DNA from: Prevotella sp. UBA746
GTDB lineage: Bacteria; Bacteroidota; Bacteroidia; Bacteroidales; Bacteroidaceae
Length of the DNA stretch: 47,246 bases
NCBI GenBank assembly: GCA_002298545.1
Contig: DBKQ01000093.1
Coordinates: 1 to 47,246 of the forward strand
Reading direction: 5' to 3'
The translations under genes and the position numbers were made by a program. Positions within the stretch are counted from its first letter, which is position 1, and the number at the start of each line of letters is the position of its first letter. The notes under the pieces are model-generated. The model saw nothing but the letters and a program-made list of their open reading frames with translations. It searched no databases and was not told the origin of the DNA. Positions 1 to 8,417 of the stretch are shown piece after piece.

Positions 1-987
1 GTCGGGGTTTTCTTTCATCATGCGCTTAGCCTCATCGATGCGCATTTCTGAAATCCAGGAGCTGAAACTCATTCCGTATTTCTCGTTGATATGATAAGAG
101 AGGTAGTTCTTGTTCGTTCCGAGCACCTGAGCAAGATCCTCAAGGGTGAACTGTTCCGAGAGATAGCGTTTCTTCTCCGTCCATGCCTGTATCTTCTTTT
201 CTATCGTTTCACGCTCTATGCCAGAGTTGTCAACGTCTACGCCCTTCTCGTCAGAAGCACATTCCGGTTCAGCCTTTACAAGTATGCCGTATTTCGAACT
301 GTAGTTTACGAAGCTGACTGCGATATATACGTTCAACGAAATGACATAAAACTGGTATATCCAATTGAAATATACATTGCCAAACATTGTTGCAATGGCA
401 AGACACCACGAGATTATACACATCACCACACTGACCATTATCCACCGGGCGAAGCGGTGCATATCGTCTGTGAAGTAATTTTCGAGCTGTTGTCTGTATC
501 TGCGGTATTCTCTAAAGAAGGAATAGACGAATTTGACGATATAGGCTATCAACAGACATAATGCCACCAAGGTAAGAATATTACGCCACTCACGCAATGG
601 TTCGAGCAGGGCGGAAAACGCTGTCAGCGAGGTAAACAGCCACACGGATATGGCAATGACAAAGCGTTTAGAAGTTAAGTAAGTTTTGTTTAGCAATATA
701 CAGTATGAATTGCACAGCAGCATGTAGAGAAGATAAAACAGGGAAATGTCTACCGCCGCTATACTGTAGTTGAACTCGTCCCATCTTCCATTGGTAAGTA
801 TGCACCAAAGGAACAGGTTCAGCGCCATCGTGGCAAAGGAGCATGTTAGTAGACGCTTCGCTTTGCGATATGGTTTGTATTCATCCGTAGAGGGAGCCTT
901 TATCAGTGCTAACAGTATGGTTATGGTGAGATACGCCACTCCTGCGCAACGTATCAATTCCGCAAAATAGTATTCAAATGGATTCAT
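1..987 (-). CDS. AraC-family transcriptional regulator with membrane N-terminus (partial)
   Basis: The frame is open from an ATG at 987 down to the left edge, so 329 residues are visible and the C-terminus is missing. The first ~230 residues form several hydrophobic segments (about six to seven helices). The last ~65 visible residues hold an AraC-type helix-turn-helix: a FTLEDLAQVLGTNKNYLSYH segment followed by a GMSFSSWISEMRIDEAKRMM segment. This architecture, a membrane sensor fused to an AraC DNA-binding domain, is common in Bacteroidota. It probably senses an envelope or small-molecule signal and controls nearby genes, but the target cannot be read from the sequence. It is divergent from the glycosyltransferase operon. 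The AraC call is firm; the ligand is unknown. Confidence 0.85.
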   Translation of the reverse strand, partial: MNPFEYYFAELIRCAGVAYLTITILLALIKAPSTDEYKPYRKAKRLLTCSFATMALNLFLWCILTNGRWDEFNYSIAAVDISLFYLLYMLLCNSYCILLNKTYLTSKRFVIAISVWLFTSLTAFSALLEPLREWRNILTLVALCLLIAYIVKFVYSFFREYRRYRQQLENYFTDDMHRFARWIMVSVVMCIISWCLAIATMFGNVYFNWIYQFYVISLNVYIAVSFVNYSSKYGILVKAEPECASDEKGVDVDNSGIERETIEKKIQAWTEKKRYLSEQFTLEDLAQVLGTNKNYLSYHINEKYGMSFSSWISEMRIDEAKRMMKENPD

Positions 988-1041
988 GGCATACTTAGGT
1001 TTTTATAATTTGATGTTTTTGCTTAATTAAACTTTCTGTTG

Positions 1042-1049
1042 CAAAAGTA
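1042..1049 (-). promoter_or_regulatory. Candidate -7 box of the AraC-type gene
   Basis: Read on the minus strand the site is TACTTTTG, which fits the Bacteroidota -7 consensus TAnnTTTG, about 55 nt upstream of the start at 987. No convincing TTTG is found at the -33 distance, so only the -7 element is claimed. Confidence 0.4.
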
Positions 1050-1311
1050 GCAATAATTCTTTAATAAACGCACACTTTGCAATATCATATTACGATTTTA
1101 CAAGAAGTTTTTTAGTCTTCTTTTTATGATTGTTAAAGAATATTGCATACTTATAGTCTAAATTTGCAACCGTAAAAACCAAGCAACACAAAATTTGAGA
1201 TATATTTTCACAAGCAACTTATGAAACGGGGAAGGCTAATGAAGTCTTCCCCTAATCAAGGAAAAAAGAAGAAACTCTCTGCCGCCTGAAGCATTTTTAC
1301 CTTTATATATA

Positions 1312-1342
1312 TTTGGTTATAAGGGAAAATTAAGTAAATTTG
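1312..1342 (+). promoter_or_regulatory. Promoter of the glycosyltransferase operon
   Basis: TTTG at 1312-1315, a 19-nt spacer and TAAATTTG at 1335-1342 match the Bacteroidota housekeeping promoter exactly. The start codon lies at 1350, only 7 nt after the -7 box. The transcript would therefore be leaderless or nearly so. A second TAAATTTG at about 1159 lacks a -33 partner. The rest of the 988-1349 gap shows nothing else. Confidence 0.6.
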
Positions 1343-1349
1343 CACACAT

Positions 1350-2405
1350 ATGAGGATATATTTCTACCACACCGAAGATATACAGTATATTTACAGCGAA
1401 TGGGAAAAGGGAAACTTTCCCGGACACTTTCTGTATGGCGCCACGCATCTCGCCGACCACGGCATTGAAATGGTGATGCACCGCCACCGCGATTTTTCAA
1501 GCCGCATAAGGACGGCTCTGTATGTCCTTTCTGAGATAATGAAAAACTACAGACAGATTGACGCCGTTTATGCCACACATTATAAATATCTGGAACTCGT
1601 GATATTCTTGCGAGCCCTTGGACTGTTCCGCAGACCTGTAGTGATATGGCACCACCAGCCGATTATTACTCCTAAGAAGAAATGGCGCGAATGGCTCGGC
1701 AGACTCTTCTACCGCGGCATAGACGATATGTTTTTCTTCTCTGAGAAACTCTACAACGACTCGCTGAAGACGAAAAAAGCGAGGAGGGAGAGAATGCACG
1801 TTGGGCACTGGGGAGCCGATCTCGATTTCTACGACAGGATAATGCGCGATACTGACGATGAACGTCATCATGGATTTATCTCCACCGGCAGGGAAAGGCG
1901 CGACATGAAAACTCTTGTGGCGGCTTTTAACCAGACTGATGCTCCGCTCGACATTTATCTGAACAAGAGCAACTGCGGCATAGATTACGAAAAGATGTTC
2001 GGCGAGATGACGGTGAACAACAACGTGAAGGTTCACTTCATGTCGGGATACCAACAGGCAAACCTCAGTCGCACGGTGTTCAACTCGGCTTGTGTCGTGA
2101 TTTGCTGTCTGGAAACAAAATACACCGTGGGACTGACTACTGTGGTGGAGGCCCTTGCCCTCGGACTGCCTACTATATGCAGCCGCAACCCGCAGATTCC
2201 GGTGGATTTCGATAAGGAAGGTTGCGGAATATCCGTGGAATACTACGACACGGAGGGATGGGTGAAAGCTATACGCTACATCCAGGAGCATCCCGAAGAG
2301 GCTGCCGAGATGGGCAGAAAGGCACGTCGACTTGCCGAAACGCTCTTCAACGACAGGCGTTGCGCCAGAGAAGTAGCTGATGTTCTACTGAAACATAAGA
2401 AATGA
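1350..2405 (+). CDS. Glycosyltransferase (GT4/GT1-like)
   Basis: A 351-aa GT-B type glycosyltransferase without a signal peptide. The C-terminal half carries the donor-binding signature of family 4: TTVVEALALGLPTICSRNPQ near residues 267-286, where the E of VEALALG is the usual nucleotide-sugar contact. The N-terminus MRIYFYHTEDIQYI resembles that of Bacteroidota cell-surface polysaccharide transferases, which supports this start. It overlaps the next gene by 4 nt (ATGA), so the two are translationally coupled. It probably adds a sugar to a lipid-linked glycan at the inner face of the cytoplasmic membrane. Donor and acceptor are not deducible. Confidence 0.82.
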   Translation: MRIYFYHTEDIQYIYSEWEKGNFPGHFLYGATHLADHGIEMVMHRHRDFSSRIRTALYVLSEIMKNYRQIDAVYATHYKYLELVIFLRALGLFRRPVVIWHHQPIITPKKKWREWLGRLFYRGIDDMFFFSEKLYNDSLKTKKARRERMHVGHWGADLDFYDRIMRDTDDERHHGFISTGRERRDMKTLVAAFNQTDAPLDIYLNKSNCGIDYEKMFGEMTVNNNVKVHFMSGYQQANLSRTVFNSACVVICCLETKYTVGLTTVVEALALGLPTICSRNPQIPVDFDKEGCGISVEYYDTEGWVKAIRYIQEHPEEAAEMGRKARRLAETLFNDRRCAREVADVLLKHKK

Positions 2406-3502
2406 AGAAACGCGTTTTCCATATTATATCACGCTTCGACCTCGGAGGGGCTGAGCGCGTGGCTGCAAGCATAGCAGAATCCGGCAACAGGGATTTTGAA
2501 TACCATATCGTGGAAGTGCTCCGCGGCAACACTCCGTTTACAGAAGGATTTATCGGGGAGCTACAGTCTGCCGGAGTAAGGTGTCACCGCTCATGGATGC
2601 CGAATTTCCATTTCCACTTCATGGCGGAAAGGATTGCAGCCATACTCTTTCCGTTACGTTTCCTCATGATTTGGCTTAGGTTTAAGCCCGATATCATTCA
2701 TGCCCACACGGAAACTCCCGACATGTGTCTGTGGGCTTTTTTCCGGGTATTTCCATGGCTGCAAAAGCACTGCAGGATTGTACGGACTATACACAACACC
2801 TGTCTGTGGACGGGATTGAAGCGCTTTGGAAGGAAGGTGGAGAAGTTTTACCAACGGAACAATGCCAATATCGCAATATCGAAGTCGGTGCTGGAATGTT
2901 ACAACAGGGAATACGGCTCCGTTCCACCTATTATATACAACGGCGTGCCTGAGGTAGAACAGGAGAAGTACGACTCGCTTGTCAACGGGAAGGTGAACAT
3001 TCTTTTTGCCGGACGCTTTGAGGAGCAAAAGGGTATTTCCCACCTTGTATATATAATAAAGGCGCTTCGGGATATGCCGCAGTATCATTTCCATGTAGTG
3101 GGCAGTGGCAAACTGAAACAGACGGTAATGGATGAACTCGGAACTCTCGACAATGTGTCTATTGTGGAACCTATTTTCGGTATTTCAAGGTTTCTCGCCT
3201 CGTTCAGCTATATGCTTATGCCATCGGAGTTTGAGGGGCTGCCGCTGATGGCTGTCGAGGCATCTATGGCGGGACTGCCGGTGATTTGCAGCGACTGCCC
3301 GGGACTCTGCGAGACGGTGCCCTCCGACTGGCTGCTGACGGCTCACGACAATTCGCACGATGAATATATGAATATCTTCCGCAACATTTTACCCAATACC
3401 GACAGAGGCAGACTCCGGGATATTGCACGCAACTTCGTAAAGGAACGCTTCTCTATAGAGAATATGCGTAAAGGATATGAACAATTTTATGACGAGAACT
3501 GA
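2402..3502 (+). CDS. Glycosyltransferase family 4 protein
   Basis: A 366-aa GT4 enzyme. The N-terminus has the acceptor-domain glycine motif (SRFDLGGAERVA, residues ~9-20). The C-terminal Rossmann domain has NILFAGRFEEQKGISHLV (~199) and the E-x7-E motif in MPSEFEGLPLMAVEASMAGL (~278). It starts inside the stop codon of the upstream transferase and is followed after 2 nt by the third gene, so it is the middle gene of a tight operon. It is likely to extend the same surface glycan or exopolysaccharide. Sugar specificity cannot be stated. Confidence 0.88.
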   Translation: MKKRVFHIISRFDLGGAERVAASIAESGNRDFEYHIVEVLRGNTPFTEGFIGELQSAGVRCHRSWMPNFHFHFMAERIAAILFPLRFLMIWLRFKPDIIHAHTETPDMCLWAFFRVFPWLQKHCRIVRTIHNTCLWTGLKRFGRKVEKFYQRNNANIAISKSVLECYNREYGSVPPIIYNGVPEVEQEKYDSLVNGKVNILFAGRFEEQKGISHLVYIIKALRDMPQYHFHVVGSGKLKQTVMDELGTLDNVSIVEPIFGISRFLASFSYMLMPSEFEGLPLMAVEASMAGLPVICSDCPGLCETVPSDWLLTAHDNSHDEYMNIFRNILPNTDRGRLRDIARNFVKERFSIENMRKGYEQFYDEN

Positions 3503-3504
3503 CA

Positions 3505-4464
3505 ATGTACACGATTATAGATAAATTCAAAGATACTTTTTTCCACACTACCAGCAAGTATGACCTTTCGGCATGGGAGCATATGCCTGATACGGAACTG
3601 CCCGTATACGGCATCTACCATATCTTCTGCGACAAAGACTGGCAGAAGATGGTATCCGGGCAGATTGATCATTTGAAAAGCAGCGGTCTCTTTGAGCGTA
3701 CCACGAAACTGTATGTTAGCATTATTGCACGCAACGACGAGGATATAGCGGAACTGCGACGCATCGTGGGCGACGACTCTAAACTGGAGATTATTGCCGA
3801 CGGTCGCGACCCAAGAAAGTTTGAATACCCTGCCCTGCAGTTCCTTCGCCGAAAGTGTATCGGGGAAGACTGCCTCGTGTATTATTTCCATACCAAGGGT
3901 ATTACTTACCAGAATTTGTCTACCACAGACCGCAAGTTCAACAACTTCAAGCGCAACATCGAGGCATGGCGACTGATGATGGAATATTTCCTTTTCGACA
4001 AATGGAAAGTGGCAGTAAACCTGCTGTCGGGCAGCAGACTTGCCGCTGCCGACGGACCGCAGCGTAGACCTATCGACGGTGAACGCTTCGACGTGTATGG
4101 ATGCTACCGCTTCCCACCTCCTCCAATGCAGTATTATCTGTATGCCGGAAACTTCTGGTGGGCAAGGGCTCTGTATGTCCGCACGCTTCCCGACTTCGAC
4201 GAGAGTCGTATGGCGGGCGACCGTTTCTTTGCCGAGGAATGGCTTTTCCGCGGCAACCCGAAGAGTTTTTCAGCCTTCGACACTCTTGCCGACATTTATT
4301 GCGTCGACATGGTGCCGTCGCTTTATCGTTCCGACATGAAGGCATCGCTCTGGGAAAGAGCAAAATTCACCCTGCGCTACAACTTCGTGAAACTCTGCCG
4401 CCACGGCTTCGGCTACGACTATAAGGAAGTTTGCCAAAAGAGGTATCAAAGGATTAAGGGATGA
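3505..4464 (+). CDS. Putative glycosyltransferase-like protein of the glycan operon
   Basis: A 319-aa soluble protein that starts 2 nt after the preceding GT4. It has an acidic segment (KLEIIADGRDPRKFEYPALQ, ~91-110) and a motif near residue 210 (YAGNFWWARALYVRTLP). That motif is typical of a Bacteroidota family of putative polysaccharide transferases in which an AGNFWW loop sits in the active-site region. No GT-B signature is present. Position and motif suggest it acts on the same glycan as its neighbours. The exact fold and activity are inferred, not shown. Confidence 0.62.
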   Translation: MYTIIDKFKDTFFHTTSKYDLSAWEHMPDTELPVYGIYHIFCDKDWQKMVSGQIDHLKSSGLFERTTKLYVSIIARNDEDIAELRRIVGDDSKLEIIADGRDPRKFEYPALQFLRRKCIGEDCLVYYFHTKGITYQNLSTTDRKFNNFKRNIEAWRLMMEYFLFDKWKVAVNLLSGSRLAAADGPQRRPIDGERFDVYGCYRFPPPPMQYYLYAGNFWWARALYVRTLPDFDESRMAGDRFFAEEWLFRGNPKSFSAFDTLADIYCVDMVPSLYRSDMKASLWERAKFTLRYNFVKLCRHGFGYDYKEVCQKRYQRIKG

Positions 4465-4570
4465 AAAGGAATGGACAGGAGTCTACGACCTTCTTTCCTC
4501 CTTTATATCCGTATACAGATATTTTGTTGCTACGCTCCTTGAGTTTGACATTCTTGAATGAGCAAACATT

Positions 4571-4677
4571 ATAATGAGCCATTCGAATTGCCGTCGCTCC
4601 CATTTCATTGATTATCTGCATGTCTCGAAGATTGTCATTATGGTTTAACGCCCATCCTTTGTCTTTCGTTTGTTCTT
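4571..4677 (-). pseudogene. Remnant of a GH2 beta-galactosidase
   Basis: Translated on the minus strand this stretch reads KDKGWALNHNDNLRDMQIIN and then EMGATAIRMAHYN. This matches the region just before the catalytic domain of family-2 beta-galactosidases, where a GWAL...D...I.EMGA.A.R.AHY pattern is conserved. Only about 36 residues are recognisable. There is no start codon, and the sequence after HY does not continue as GH2. It is a decayed fragment between the glycan operon and the SusC/SusD locus, and suggests that a glycan-degrading gene once stood here. Confidence 0.6.
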
Positions 4678-4747
4678 CTCTCGCTTAATCGGATTTTTTC
4701 GGGGCGGAGCAATTACCTTTAATTGCCATAAAACAAAGAAAAACATT

Positions 4748-4845
4748 TTTTTGCGTTTTTACCCTCACACCCTCACACAAGAGTCTGAAAGTCCCTGTTT
4801 ATCGTACTTCCAGATGGTGAGGGTAAGTGTGAGAGTAGATCTTTT
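4748..4845. repeat. Dispersed CCCTCAC element, copy 1
   Basis: After a T-rich run comes ACCCTCACACCCTCACAC (4761-4778), then a ~30-nt core with GTACTTCCAGATGGTGAGGG (4804-4823), then GTGTGAGAGTAG. Heptamers CCCTCAC on the left and GTGAGGG on the right can pair into a long hairpin. A degenerate extra half (CCCCTCAC, TCACCCCACACAC) follows to about 4880. The reverse complement of 11107-11231 has the same order of blocks, so this is one copy of a family. The rest of the 4465-5280 gap holds the GH2 remnant and the susC leader repeats. Confidence 0.65.
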
Positions 4846-5167
4846 ACCCCTCACACTTATAAGCGTCACCCCACACACTTGAAAGCCAATACAGTTTCTA
4901 TTCAATGCCGTCGGTATTTCTATGCTGCACCAAAGGTGCAAGGTTACTGCACTAAAATTGCAACTTTTAAATACTCTCCTTTTTCTTTACCTTTAGATTA
5001 AGCAAGCTGCATCTCGGTAATAAATAATTCAAGTTTCGAATTAATAATCTTCCTCTCCCTGTTACAAATCCGAAAGTTTGGTATTAATAATTAATTTTGG
5101 TTACAAAGCACTAACGCCCTCGTCATTGAAGTAAATAGCAGGTTGCTACATGGCTGTTAGCAGAAAG

Positions 5168-5264
5168 AAAATCTGTTAGTATAAAGAGGAAACTATTAGC
5201 ATAAAGAGGAATCTATTAGCATAGAGAATCTAATAAAATAAAGAGAATCTAATAAAATAATCTA
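5168..5264 (+). repeat. Tandem ~20-bp repeats in the susC leader
   Basis: Five consecutive degenerate units lie just upstream of susC. The best units read AATCTATTAGCATAAAGAGG; the last two are shortened to AATCTAATAAAATAAAGAG and AATCTAATAAAATAATCT. The tract ends 16 nt before the susC start. It could be a set of regulator-binding sites or an unstructured ribosome-loading leader. No clear promoter with both boxes is visible upstream. Confidence 0.75.
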
Positions 5265-5280
5265 AATTAAAAAATAACTT

Positions 5281-8200
5281 ATGAAAATGTTAAAGACAAA
5301 CGCAATGATCGGCGTGGCTACAGCTGCCCTTTCGTTGAGTCCTTTGGCAGCGACAGCGGCAGGCACGAACACACAGGTTGCCTCTGTCATGCCACAACAA
5401 CAAACTAAGAGTATGCACGTACGCGGTATCGTTCGCGACGCACAGGGCGAACCACTTATCGGTGTTAGCGTGGTATCGTCGGACAACCAGAAGCAGGGTG
5501 TCATCACAAACATGGACGGACAGTATGACATCACCGTTAAGGGCGGAACGACACTGCAATTCTCATATGTGGGATTCAAGACCCAGACTGTAAAGGTTGT
5601 TCCTGGCGGAAGCTACGACATCAAGCTCGTGGAAGACAACGATATGATGGACGAGGTAGTGGTTGTAGGTTATGGAGCGATGAAGAAGCGCGACCTTACC
5701 GGTTCTATCGCATCTATCAAATCCGACGACATCGTGCGCTCGCCGGCGTCCAATGCCATGGAAGCTCTACAAGGACAAGTGCCTGGACTTGACATCACGC
5801 GTAATTCTGGTAAGGCGACATCAAGTGTTACGATAAATATCCGCGGACAGCGCTCACTGTCTGACGTTACTGATGAGTTCGGTAACAGTACCGCAAACGC
5901 CCCTCTGTTTATCATTGACGGTATGCAGGGAGGAAGTTTCTCGGATATCGCCCCGTCTGACATCGAGAGCATCGAGGTCTTGAAAGACGCATCGTCAACT
6001 GCCATCTACGGTTCGCAGGGTGCAAACGGCGTTATCATCATCACGACAAAGAAGGGAAAGTCGGGAAAAGTCAAGCTGTCATACAACGGATATGTGGGTG
6101 TGAACGGATGGGCACAGTACCCGGAGTTCAACACTGGTGAGAAATACATGAACGTGCGCCGTGAGTCTATGCGCACAGCCGGACAGTGGAACTCTACTGC
6201 CGACGACTCTAAGATTTTCTCTCTACAGGAATGGGAAGCCATACAGAACGGAGAATGGACAGACTGGATTGACGAAGTTCAAAAAACCGGCTTCGTGCAG
6301 AGCCACCAGGTTACGGCATCGGGGGGCAACGAGAAGACTGTTGCACTGCTCTCTGCCGGATATTACCAGGAGAAGGGTATGTTCAAAAATGACGAACTTA
6401 ACAAATACAACGTAAGATTGAACGTGGAGCACAAGCTGAACAGTTGGTTCAAGCTCGGGGTGAACAGCCAGATTACGCACTACGACCAGGACGAACGTAA
6501 CAGCAACGTTCTGTGGCGCGCAGCTACAAACGCACCGCTCGGAAGGGCTTACGACGACAACGGCAACGTAATTACTTTCCCTCTCGGAGAGAGCGGACAG
6601 GTAAGTCCGCTTGCCGACGAGGCTACAAACGAGACAGCAAAGCACCATCTGCTAAAGACAAACATCATAGCAAACGGATATTTGGAAATTACTCCTCTGA
6701 AAGGTCTCTCATTCCGCTCAAGTCTCGGAACAAACTACACTTTCTACCGCAAGCAGGATTTTGCCGCCGCCAACTCAATCGACCGTGCAGGACAGTTTGC
6801 CACATCGTCGTCAAGTCAGAACTCGGCAGAAAAGAGTTTCGTCAATTGGGATAACGTACTGAACTATACACGTACAATCGGCGACCATACCTTCGGCGCA
6901 ACAGCATTGACTTCGTATACACAATCCAAATATACAGGATTTAACGCTTCTGGAACTGGACAGCTCCTTGATTCTTATCTTTACCACAATCTGGGTGCCA
7001 ACGACCAAAGTTCTTATGCTATCGGTTCGGGGTATACACAACACACGACTTTCTCTTATGCACTGCGCGTAAACTACAGCTACATGGGCAAATACATGCT
7101 GACCGTATCTAACCGTTGGGATGGCGACTCCCGTCTGGCAAAGGGTAACAAATGGGCAGCATTCCCGTCTGTTGCAGTGGCATGGCGCGCAAATGAGGAG
7201 AATTTCCTTAAAGACGTTGACTGGCTATCCAACTTGAAGGTGAGACTTAGCTGGGGTAAAACAGGAAACTCGGGTATTATGCCTTACGGCACACAGTCGG
7301 GTGTAACCTCATACACAAATGCCGCATTCCAAGATCACGGATACACTTACTACAACTTCAACAAGTATATCGGAAACAAAAACGTAGGTTGGGAAATTTC
7401 AAAGACATGGGATCTCGGATTTGACTTAGGATTCCTGAACAACCGTATAAGTGCTGTAATCGACCTTTATCATACGAAGACTACAGACTTGCTGCTACCT
7501 CGCTCTCTGCCTACATCAATGGGTGGAAGTAATGCAACTTCATTCCAGATGTACCAGAACATCGGTGCCACGATGAACCGCGGTATTGAGGTGGCTGTGA
7601 ATACTGTAAATATCAAAAACAAAAACTTTGAATGGAACACTAACATCACGTTTAATGCTAACCACGAAGAGATTACCGACCTTATAAACGGAACGGATAT
7701 CGTTTCAGGAGAGAACCCTGAAACTGAAAGCTTGCTCATCGGCAGACCATTGCACTCGTTCTATACATATAAGCGCCAAGGTATCTGGCAGGAGAGCGAA
7801 AGGGAAACTGCTGCAACTTACTACAAGGACCAGAAGAAGACCCAGCCGTTCCAGCCTGGCGACATAAAACTTGCCGACCTTAACGGCGACCACGTAATCG
7901 ATGGTGCAGACCGTACATACATAGGGTCTACATCTCCGAAATGGACTGCAGGCTTCAACAATACGTTCAGGTACAAAGACTTCGACCTCAACATCTATCT
8001 CATCGCTCGATGGGGACAATACATGGACTATCAGTTTGGAGGTGCATACGACCCATACGGAAAGAAGAACTTCCCGTCGTACTTCAACTACTGGACTCCG
8101 GAGAATCCAAGCAACGACTTCCCGCGTCCGGCTCAGACAGACCTATTTAACTATATAGGATACCAGTCTTTGGAATACATAGAAGGTTCATACTGGAAAC

Positions 8201-8406
8201 TGAAAACCGTATCGTTGGGATATACATTCCCTAAAAAGATTATGGACAAAGTGGGTATATCAAGACTGCGCGTATACCTTACGGCAAACAACGTGTTCTC
8301 TATGAGCGGAAACCATCTCGTGAAGCACTACGATGCTGAACGTGGAGGAGCCGCTACAGACCCGCTACAGCGACAGTTTATATTTGGCGTAAATCTTGAT
8401 TTCTAA
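5281..8406 (+). CDS. susC: SusC/RagA-family TonB-dependent outer-membrane receptor
   Basis: 1041 aa, the usual length for SusC. Residues 1-27 are a Sec signal peptide (hydrophobic stretch, then AATAAG). Residues ~45-115 are the carboxypeptidase-regulatory-like domain (VRGIVRDAQGEPLIGVSVV). A TonB-box/plug junction follows (DEVVVVGYGAMKKRDLTGSI, ~124-143), then the plug and a 22-strand barrel ending in a C-terminal aromatic (FGVNLDF). It forms the gated pore of an outer-membrane nutrient transporter, usually for oligosaccharides, with SusD as its lid. susD follows after 11 nt. The substrate cannot be told because no glycoside hydrolase or sensor is linked intact. Confidence 0.95.
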   Translation: MKMLKTNAMIGVATAALSLSPLAATAAGTNTQVASVMPQQQTKSMHVRGIVRDAQGEPLIGVSVVSSDNQKQGVITNMDGQYDITVKGGTTLQFSYVGFKTQTVKVVPGGSYDIKLVEDNDMMDEVVVVGYGAMKKRDLTGSIASIKSDDIVRSPASNAMEALQGQVPGLDITRNSGKATSSVTINIRGQRSLSDVTDEFGNSTANAPLFIIDGMQGGSFSDIAPSDIESIEVLKDASSTAIYGSQGANGVIIITTKKGKSGKVKLSYNGYVGVNGWAQYPEFNTGEKYMNVRRESMRTAGQWNSTADDSKIFSLQEWEAIQNGEWTDWIDEVQKTGFVQSHQVTASGGNEKTVALLSAGYYQEKGMFKNDELNKYNVRLNVEHKLNSWFKLGVNSQITHYDQDERNSNVLWRAATNAPLGRAYDDNGNVITFPLGESGQVSPLADEATNETAKHHLLKTNIIANGYLEITPLKGLSFRSSLGTNYTFYRKQDFAAANSIDRAGQFATSSSSQNSAEKSFVNWDNVLNYTRTIGDHTFGATALTSYTQSKYTGFNASGTGQLLDSYLYHNLGANDQSSYAIGSGYTQHTTFSYALRVNYSYMGKYMLTVSNRWDGDSRLAKGNKWAAFPSVAVAWRANEENFLKDVDWLSNLKVRLSWGKTGNSGIMPYGTQSGVTSYTNAAFQDHGYTYYNFNKYIGNKNVGWEISKTWDLGFDLGFLNNRISAVIDLYHTKTTDLLLPRSLPTSMGGSNATSFQMYQNIGATMNRGIEVAVNTVNIKNKNFEWNTNITFNANHEEITDLINGTDIVSGENPETESLLIGRPLHSFYTYKRQGIWQESERETAATYYKDQKKTQPFQPGDIKLADLNGDHVIDGADRTYIGSTSPKWTAGFNNTFRYKDFDLNIYLIARWGQYMDYQFGGAYDPYGKKNFPSYFNYWTPENPSNDFPRPAQTDLFNYIGYQSLEYIEGSYWKLKTVSLGYTFPKKIMDKVGISRLRVYLTANNVFSMSGNHLVKHYDAERGGAATDPLQRQFIFGVNLDF

Positions 8407-8417
8407 ACCTTTTACCA

